64,000 bases of DNA. Origin: Mesorhizobium loti CJ3sym. GTDB lineage: Bacteria > Pseudomonadota > Alphaproteobacteria > Rhizobiales > Rhizobiaceae. The stretch covers positions 1 through 64,000 of the forward strand of contig NZ_AXAL01000012.1 of assembly GCF_000472785.1 (NCBI RefSeq), read 5' to 3'. The position numbers and the translations under genes are program-made. Each line of letters starts with the position of its first letter. Position 1 is the first letter of the stretch. Shown here one piece after another: positions 59,074 through 64,000 of the stretch. The notes beneath the pieces were generated by a model. The model did not search any database. It saw nothing but the letters and a program-made list of their open reading frames with translations, and was not told where the DNA came from.

Positions 59074-59547
59074 ATGCGTCATGTTGATTTTTCCCCGCTT
59101 TACCGCTCGACCGTCGGCTTCGACCGTCTCTTCACCATGCTGGATTCGCTTGCGCAGCCGGATGGCGCGCAGACCTATCCGCCCTACAACATCGAGCGCA
59201 CCGGTGAGGATTCCTACCGGATTTCGATGGCGGTTGCGGGCTTCTCCGACGAGGAAATCTCGATCGAAGCCCACCGCAACGTGCTGACCGTGAAGGGTGA
59301 GCGCAAGGACGAGGGTACCGGCGAAGGCTCCGAGCTGCTCTATCGCGGCATTGCCTCCAGGGCCTTTGAGCGCCGCTTCCAGCTTGCCGATCACGTTGAA
59401 GTCGTCGGCGCCGCGCTGAAGAACGGCCTGCTCTTCGTCGACCTCAAGCGCAACATTCCCGAGGAGCTGAAGCCGCGCAAGATCGCGATCACCTCGGCTC
59501 CGGCCAAGGCCAAGCAGATCGAGGCCAAGACGGCTGCAGCCGCGTAA
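59074..59547 (+). CDS. Small heat-shock protein, Hsp20/alpha-crystallin family
   Basis: The 157-residue class A small heat-shock protein has an N-terminal arm (FSPLYRSTVGFDRLFTMLDS), an alpha-crystallin domain (about 35-130) with VAGFSDEEISIEAHRNVLTV, AFERRFQLADHVEV and GLLFVDLKRNIPEE. It holds unfolding proteins in an ATP-independent way. ATG at 59074 follows AGGAGA, the strand captured by the ROSE-like hairpin, so the start is well supported. It ends in an Ala-rich tail. Confidence 0.95.
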   Translation: MRHVDFSPLYRSTVGFDRLFTMLDSLAQPDGAQTYPPYNIERTGEDSYRISMAVAGFSDEEISIEAHRNVLTVKGERKDEGTGEGSELLYRGIASRAFERRFQLADHVEVVGAALKNGLLFVDLKRNIPEELKPRKIAITSAPAKAKQIEAKTAAAA

Positions 59548-59559
59548 TATCTGTCATAC

Positions 59560-59606
59560 GCAATTCCGGACGGAAAACCGCTTCAGACTTTTCCTGGAAT
59601 TGCTTT
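59560..59606. repeat. Palindromic intergenic repeat, copy 3 (second half only)
   Basis: GCAATTCCGGA and TCCTGGAATTGC bound a spacer with AAAACCGCTTCAGACTTT, matching the second hairpin of the repeat at 244-341. The first hairpin is absent. It lies 13 bases after the heat-shock gene. Confidence 0.75.
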
Positions 59607-59626
59607 GAAGTCTCCTCCCGAGACGG

Positions 59627-59655
59627 AAGCGGCGCCGAAAGGCGCCGCTTTTTTG
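59627..59655 (+). terminator. Rho-independent terminator after the heat-shock gene
   Basis: The stem AAGCGGCGCC (59627-59636) and GGCGCCGCTT (59641-59650) has a GAAA tetraloop and continues into TTTTTT. It also ends 21 bases before the convergent threonine aldolase stop, and the A-residues on its left make it partly bidirectional. Confidence 0.9.
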
Positions 59656-59675
59656 TTGGCTATAACAGCGACCTG

Positions 59676-60728
59676 TTATCCGGCGATCAGCTGGCCAAAA
59701 CGGTCGACGTCCTCTGATGTCGTGGCAAAGCTGGTGACGAAGCGATAGAGCAACTCATCCTCGCCGACATGGCCGTCGAAGCCATGCGGCTTGTGCCAGT
59801 CGTAGAAGGCAGCGCCCGCTGCCTGCAGCCTGTCGGCTTCGCTCTTCTTGATCACCGCAAACACTTCGTTGGCCTGCGGCAGCCAGGCGAGCTTCGCGTT
59901 GGCCGAATCCTCGATCGCCGCCGCCAGCCGCGCAGCCATGGCGTTGGCGTGGCGCGCGGTGTCGAGCCATTGGCCGTCCTTGAAATAGGCTTCGAATTGC
60001 GCCGCGACGAAGCGCGACTTCGAAAACAGCTGGGCGGCGCGCTTGCGCAGGAAGGCCAGTTCCTTGGCACGGTCGAGGTCGAACAACACGATCGCCTCGG
60101 CGCACCAGCAGCCATTCTTGGTGCCACCGAAGGACAGGATGTCGACACCGCGCTTCCAGGTCATCTCGGCCGGCGTCGTATCGAGCGCGACCAGTGCATT
60201 GGCAAAGCGGGCGCCATCCATGTGCAGCGGTACGGAATGCTTCTTGGCGATGGCCGAGATCGTCTCGATCTCTTCCAGGCCGTAGATGGTGCCGACCTCG
60301 GTCGACTGGGTGATGGAGACGGCCATCGGCCGGCCCCAATGGACGATTTCTGGTGCGAAACGGCCGATTGTCCGTTCCAGATTGTGCGGGTCGATCTTGC
60401 CCAGTGCGCCATCCACGGCGTGCAGCCGCGAGCCGCCCGAGAAATATTCCGGCGCGCCGCATTCGTCTTCAATGACATGCGATTCGCGATGGGCGAAGGA
60501 AATGCCACCGGGCTTGTTGAAGGTGGTCAGCGACAGCGAATTGGCGGCGGTGCCGGTCGCCACGAAGAACACGGCAACCTCACGTTCGAAAATCTCGCTG
60601 AAGCGCTGATAGACCGCCTGGTCGAGTGCGCTGTCACCATAAGCGGTGGCAAAGCCGCCGGCCGCGGCCGACAGGCCGGCAACGATATTGGGATGGGCGC
60701 CTGCCCAATTGTCGGAAGCGAAGAACAT
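59676..60728 (-). CDS. Low-specificity L-threonine aldolase family (beta-eliminating lyase)
   Basis: The 350-residue PLP enzyme has ASDNWAGAHPNIVAGL at the N-terminus, FVATGTAANSLSL, HMDGARFANALVAL with the PLP-binding Asp, and FGGTKNGCWCAEAIVLFD, where the Lys is the Schiff-base residue. It cleaves L-threonine or L-allo-threonine to glycine and acetaldehyde; beta-hydroxy amino acids of other kinds are possible. ATG at 60728. Convergent with the heat-shock gene. Confidence 0.92.
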   Translation of the reverse strand: MFFASDNWAGAHPNIVAGLSAAAGGFATAYGDSALDQAVYQRFSEIFEREVAVFFVATGTAANSLSLTTFNKPGGISFAHRESHVIEDECGAPEYFSGGSRLHAVDGALGKIDPHNLERTIGRFAPEIVHWGRPMAVSITQSTEVGTIYGLEEIETISAIAKKHSVPLHMDGARFANALVALDTTPAEMTWKRGVDILSFGGTKNGCWCAEAIVLFDLDRAKELAFLRKRAAQLFSKSRFVAAQFEAYFKDGQWLDTARHANAMAARLAAAIEDSANAKLAWLPQANEVFAVIKKSEADRLQAAGAAFYDWHKPHGFDGHVGEDELLYRFVTSFATTSEDVDRFGQLIAG

Positions 60729-61197
60729 GCATCTGCCTATGTCTTGGGGAAACCGGGGCGAACTTGACCGGTTTCGCGGGCCAATCGCAAGGGGCCAGAT
60801 GCCGGAAAACCGTTAAAGCCAATCAACTCAGAGCTAAAAGGTTGGCGACTTAAGCTTACGTTTTTCGTCAACTTCACGAAATTTTATGTCGCGGAACGCC
60901 CAAGTTTTTTGTGAATCGGTCTTGTGTGTCTTGGGGAATTCTGCCATAAAAATTTAGGACAGTAGTGCTGTCTTATTTTGTCGCACAAAACAGGCTGGAT
61001 TGGCGTAACATATTGGCCTCTCCGGCTGTTGCTGCGAGCGACAGGTGGACGGCCAGGAGCTGGCCTGTACGATGGAGCCATGCGGGAGGCCGCCTGGTTT
61101 CGCAAGGATTTCGCAAGACGTGCCACAGGGATCAGGGCGAGCCAAGCGCTTGCCAAGGCAAACCGGCGCCTGAAGGGCTGGGATGGAGGACAGGACA
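60729..61197. other. Non-coding gap between threonine aldolase and gltB
   Basis: The first 230 bases are AT-rich for this genome and should contain both divergent promoters. Two adjacent dyads lie at 60958-60990. An open frame from ATG at 61080 overlaps the gltB start in another frame and lacks support. A long leader of up to 200 bases upstream of gltB is likely. Confidence 0.6.
60958..60990. promoter_or_regulatory. Paired dyads in the gltB promoter region
   Basis: GACAG-TAGTG-CTGTC (60958-60972) and TTTTGT-CGC-ACAAAA (60976-60990) are perfect inverted repeats only three bases apart. They lie about 210 bases upstream of gltB. Neither fits the NtrC consensus. They are candidate binding sites for a nitrogen or amino-acid regulator; the regulator is not identified. 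Confidence 0.45.
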
Positions 61198-64000
61198 ATG
61201 ACGGACATGACGCTCTCTGCGACGAACGGCCAGGCCGCGCAGACGAAAGCGGCTGCCGTCAAAAATACGTCTCGAACCGCCATTGGCCGAACCGACATTG
61301 GCCGAACCGGTTTTGCCTCTCAGGGCCTCTACGATCCACGCAACGAGCATGATGCCTGCGGCGTCGGCTTCATCGTCAATATGAAGGGCGTGAAGTCGCA
61401 TCAGATCGTCCAGGACGGGCTTGCCGTGCTTGAAAACCTGACGCATCGCGGCGCCGTCGGCGCCGACCCGCTGGTCGGCGATGGCGCCGGCGTTCTGGTG
61501 CAGCTTCCCGACCAATTTTTCCGCGAGGAAATGGCAGCCCAGGGCATTGAACTGCCGTCCGCCGGTCAATACGGCGTCGGACACTGGTTCATGCCACAGG
61601 ACGCGGAGTTGCGTGCCCATATCGAAGAAATCATCGCCGAATCGGCGCAGTCCGAGGGGCTGCCGCTGCTCGGATTCCGTGACGTGCCGGTCGACAATTC
61701 GTCGCTGTCCAAGGCGCCCGACATCGTCGCGTCCGAGCCGTTCCATCGCCAGGTCTTCATCGGCCGCACGGCTGACATTCCCGATGACGAGGAATACGAG
61801 GCGAGGCTCTATCTGCTGCGCAAGGTCATCTCCGGCCGCATCTACGCCGAGAACGACAACAAGGATATCGGCGCCTATTGCGTGTCGCTGTCGGCGCGCA
61901 CCATCGTCTACAAGGGCATGTTCCTGGCCTACCAGGTCGGCGCCTATTACAAGGACCTCAAGGACCCGCGTTTCGAGACTGCGCTGATCCTCGTCCACCA
62001 GCGTTTCTCGACCAACACCTTCCCGTCGTGGAAGCTCGCGCATCCCTATCGCATGGTCGCGCATAATGGCGAGATCAACACCGTGCGCGGCAACAACAAC
62101 TGGATGGCGGCCAGGCAGGCGTCGGTCGATTCCGAACTGTTCGGCAACAACATCTCGAAGCTCTGGCCGATCTCCTATGACGGCCAGTCCGACACGGCGT
62201 GTTTCGACAATGCGCTCGAGTTCCTGTTCCAGGGCGGCTACAGCCTCAGCCACGCCATGATGATGCTGATCCCGGAAGCATGGGCCGGCAACAAGCTCAT
62301 GGGTGCCGACCGCAAGGCTTTCTACGAATACCATGCAGCCCTTATGGAGCCGTGGGACGGGCCGGCGGCGGTCGCCTTCACCGATGGCCGCCAGATCGGC
62401 GCCACGCTCGACCGCAACGGCCTGCGCCCGGCGCGCTACATCGTCACCGATGACGACCGCGTCATCATGGCCTCGGAGGCCGGCGTGCTGCCGGTGCCGG
62501 AGGAGAAGATCGTCAAGAAGTGGCGGCTGCAGCCTGGCCGCATGCTTCTGATCGACCTTGCCAAGGGCCGCATCGTTCCCGACGAGGAGATCAAGTCGGA
62601 GATCGCCACCAAGCATCCTTACAAGACCTGGCTCGCCAACACGCAGCTTATCCTGGAAGATCTGAAGCCGGTCGAACCACGCGAACTGCGCAGGGACGTG
62701 AGCCTGCTCGATCGCCAGCAGGCGTTCGGCTACACCCAGGAAGACACCAAGCTGTTGATGTCGCCGATGGCGACCACCGGCCAGGAAGCCGTGGGTTCGA
62801 TGGGCACCGACACGCCGATCTCGGCGATGTCGGACAAGTCGAAGCTGCTCTACACCTATTTCAAGCAGAACTTCGCCCAGGTCACCAACCCGCCGATCGA
62901 CCCGATCCGCGAGGAACTGGTGATGAGCCTGGTGTCCTTTATCGGCCCCAGGCCGAACATCTTCGACCTGGTCGGCAATTCGCGCCGCAAGCGGCTCGAG
63001 GTGCGACAGCCGATCCTGACCAATGGCGATCTGGAAAAGATCCGCTCGATTGGTCATACGGAGGACCGTTTCGACACCAAGACGATCGACATTACCTATG
63101 GGTCGAGCGAGGGCGCTGCCGGCATGCAGGGCGCCATCGACCGCCTGTGTGAACGCGCCGAGGCAGCCGTCGCCGGCGGCTACAACATCATCATCCTATC
63201 CGACCGCCAGCTCGGCCCGGACCGCATCGCCATTCCAGCACTGCTGGCGACAGCCGCGGTCCATCATCACCTGATCCGCAAGGGTCTGCGAACCTCGGTC
63301 GGCCTCGTCGTCGAATCCGGCGAGCCGCGCGAAGTGCATCATTTCTGCTGCCTTGCCGGTTACGGCGCGGAAGCGATCAACCCCTATCTCGCCTTCGACA
63401 CGCTGCTCGACATGCACAAGCGCGGCGAGCTGCCGGAAGAGGTCGACGCCTACGAAGTCGTGTCGCGCTACATCAAGTCGATCGGCAAGGGCATCCTCAA
63501 GGTGATGTCCAAGATGGGCATCTCGACCTATCAGTCCTATTGCGGCGCGCAGATCTTCGACGCGATCGGGCTGAAGACCGATTTCGTGCAGCAATACTTC
63601 ACCGGTACCGCGACGCTGATCGAAGGCGTCGGGCTGGACGAGGTCGCGGGCGAGACGGTCAGCCGTCACACGGACGGGTTCGGCAACGATCCGGTGCTGC
63701 GCAACAGCCTGGAAGTCGGTGGCGAATATCTGTTCCGCATGCGCGGCGAGGCCCATATGTGGTCGCCCGATGCGGTCGCTACCTTGCAGCATGCCGTGCG
63801 CCAGGGTTCGTGGGAGACGTTCAAGGACTATTCCGCGCAGATCGACAGCGAGACGGCTCGCGCCCAGGCCATTCGCGGCCTGTTCAAGATCAAGCTGGCC
63901 GAGGAGACCGGTCGCAAGAAGGTCGCGCTCGACGACGTGATGTCGGCGGCCGATATCGTCAAGCGCTTCTCGACCGGGGCGATGTCGTTCGGCTCGATCT
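61198..64000 (+). CDS. gltB: Glutamate synthase (NADPH) large subunit, N-terminal 934 codons (runs off the right edge)
   Basis: The sequence encodes the GOGAT alpha subunit. After a 53-residue propeptide comes EHDACGVGFIVNMKG, where Cys54 becomes the N-terminal nucleophile of the class II glutamine amidotransferase domain (to about residue 430; GEINTVRGNNNWM, RNGLRPARY). The central domain follows (LLYTYFKQNFAQVTNPPIDP), and the FMN domain begins near the edge (RFSTGAMSFGSI). It makes glutamate from 2-oxoglutarate and glutamine with GltD. ATG at 61198 has GGAGGA upstream. The propeptide contains a small tandem repeat (IGRTDIGRT), making it longer than usual. Confidence 0.96.
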   Translation, partial: MTDMTLSATNGQAAQTKAAAVKNTSRTAIGRTDIGRTGFASQGLYDPRNEHDACGVGFIVNMKGVKSHQIVQDGLAVLENLTHRGAVGADPLVGDGAGVLVQLPDQFFREEMAAQGIELPSAGQYGVGHWFMPQDAELRAHIEEIIAESAQSEGLPLLGFRDVPVDNSSLSKAPDIVASEPFHRQVFIGRTADIPDDEEYEARLYLLRKVISGRIYAENDNKDIGAYCVSLSARTIVYKGMFLAYQVGAYYKDLKDPRFETALILVHQRFSTNTFPSWKLAHPYRMVAHNGEINTVRGNNNWMAARQASVDSELFGNNISKLWPISYDGQSDTACFDNALEFLFQGGYSLSHAMMMLIPEAWAGNKLMGADRKAFYEYHAALMEPWDGPAAVAFTDGRQIGATLDRNGLRPARYIVTDDDRVIMASEAGVLPVPEEKIVKKWRLQPGRMLLIDLAKGRIVPDEEIKSEIATKHPYKTWLANTQLILEDLKPVEPRELRRDVSLLDRQQAFGYTQEDTKLLMSPMATTGQEAVGSMGTDTPISAMSDKSKLLYTYFKQNFAQVTNPPIDPIREELVMSLVSFIGPRPNIFDLVGNSRRKRLEVRQPILTNGDLEKIRSIGHTEDRFDTKTIDITYGSSEGAAGMQGAIDRLCERAEAAVAGGYNIIILSDRQLGPDRIAIPALLATAAVHHHLIRKGLRTSVGLVVESGEPREVHHFCCLAGYGAEAINPYLAFDTLLDMHKRGELPEEVDAYEVVSRYIKSIGKGILKVMSKMGISTYQSYCGAQIFDAIGLKTDFVQQYFTGTATLIEGVGLDEVAGETVSRHTDGFGNDPVLRNSLEVGGEYLFRMRGEAHMWSPDAVATLQHAVRQGSWETFKDYSAQIDSETARAQAIRGLFKIKLAEETGRKKVALDDVMSAADIVKRFSTGAMSFGSI

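Noticed and set aside
61010..61026. A sigma-54 (-24/-12) promoter for gltB at TGGCGTAACATATTGG
   Set aside because: The -12 element reads TTGG rather than TTGC and the surrounding bases do not match the consensus; it is likely chance.
60978..61352. A possible small upstream gene before gltB starting at 60978 or 61080
   Set aside because: It runs far into the gltB coding region in another frame, lacks a good ribosome-binding site at 60978, and encodes a peptide without recognisable features.
61132..63057. A 641-codon open frame on the minus strand opposite gltB
   Set aside because: The plus strand is unmistakably gltB with conserved motifs throughout; long antisense frames are expected in G+C-rich coding sequence. 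The translated product is His/Asp/Arg-rich and has no recognisable domain.
1..64000. CRISPR arrays, phage gene blocks, toxin-antitoxin or nodulation/nitrogen-fixation clusters
   Set aside because: No regularly spaced direct repeats, phage structural genes, toxin-antitoxin pairs or nod/nif genes were seen; the window is mainly metabolic and transport genes.

Overview
The window reads as an alphaproteobacterial chromosome of the order Hyphomicrobiales, most like Mesorhizobium. The signs are G+C near 62-63%, a DUF680-type small secreted protein (a family concentrated in Mesorhizobium), CpdR, a ROSE-type heat-shock 5' UTR, an sRNA of the suhB/alpha-r8 (MmgR) type and short palindromic repeats of the rhizobial kind. 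This is inference from recognised protein and RNA families; no search was run. Both edges cut genes: an IS481-type transposase on the left and gltB on the right.

Region by region. 1-1.5 kb: the end of an IS481-like element, a palindromic repeat, a secreted DUF680-like protein behind three CGTA-N4-TACG dyads, and a TetR regulator. 1.6-7.2 kb: an acyl-CoA catabolic cluster (two SDRs, a MaoC hydratase, a stand-alone APH-type kinase, and a divergent acyl-CoA dehydrogenase that strongly resembles human ACAD11, plus an MDR reductase), reminiscent of 4-hydroxyacid catabolism. 7.4-10.8 kb: GT87, GT2, YdjC/ChbG deacetylase and GtrA, probably making, deacetylating, flipping and transferring a polyprenyl-phosphate sugar. 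10.8-15.1 kb: an RND efflux pump with its adaptor. 15.3-27.1 kb: a divergent RpiR regulator, then N-formylglutamate-amidohydrolase-like enzyme, APC permease, glutamine-synthetase-like ligase, aldehyde dehydrogenase, iron alcohol dehydrogenase and a four-gene ABC importer; this looks like a gamma-glutamylation route for an amine or amino alcohol. 27.1-30.7 kb: a CPA1 antiporter, an EEP-family hydrolase and an EamA transporter.

30.7-48.2 kb: a long leftward catabolic operon headed by its own LacI repressor: Gfo/Idh dehydrogenase, CoA-transferase, enoyl-CoA hydratase, aldehyde dehydrogenase, CUT1 sugar ABC importer, two GMC oxidoreductases, an SDR, a Dabb protein and an MFS carrier. A DUF993 (aldolase-like) gene is divergent. 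Near-identical palindromes, TTGGAACGTTCTAA and TGGAACGTTCCA, sit on the two divergent promoters, which ties DUF993 to the operon. The combination of a sugar importer with CoA-ester chemistry is the most unusual feature of the window.

48.3-51.8 kb: gmd, fcl and a candidate fucosyltransferase. 51.9-53.45 kb: tRNA-Val(GAC) with a degenerate copy of its 3' part 1.4 kb downstream, enclosing a single low-G+C family 8 glycosyltransferase, which looks like a one-gene tRNA island. 53.5-58.6 kb: cpdR, a second N-formylglutamate amidohydrolase, an sRNA, hisN, an AraC regulator, a small Cys-rich protein paired with a DUF1127 protein, and an alpha/beta hydrolase. 58.9-59.7 kb: a small heat-shock gene with a sigma-32-like promoter and a ROSE-like thermometer. 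59.7-64 kb: threonine aldolase and the start of gltB.
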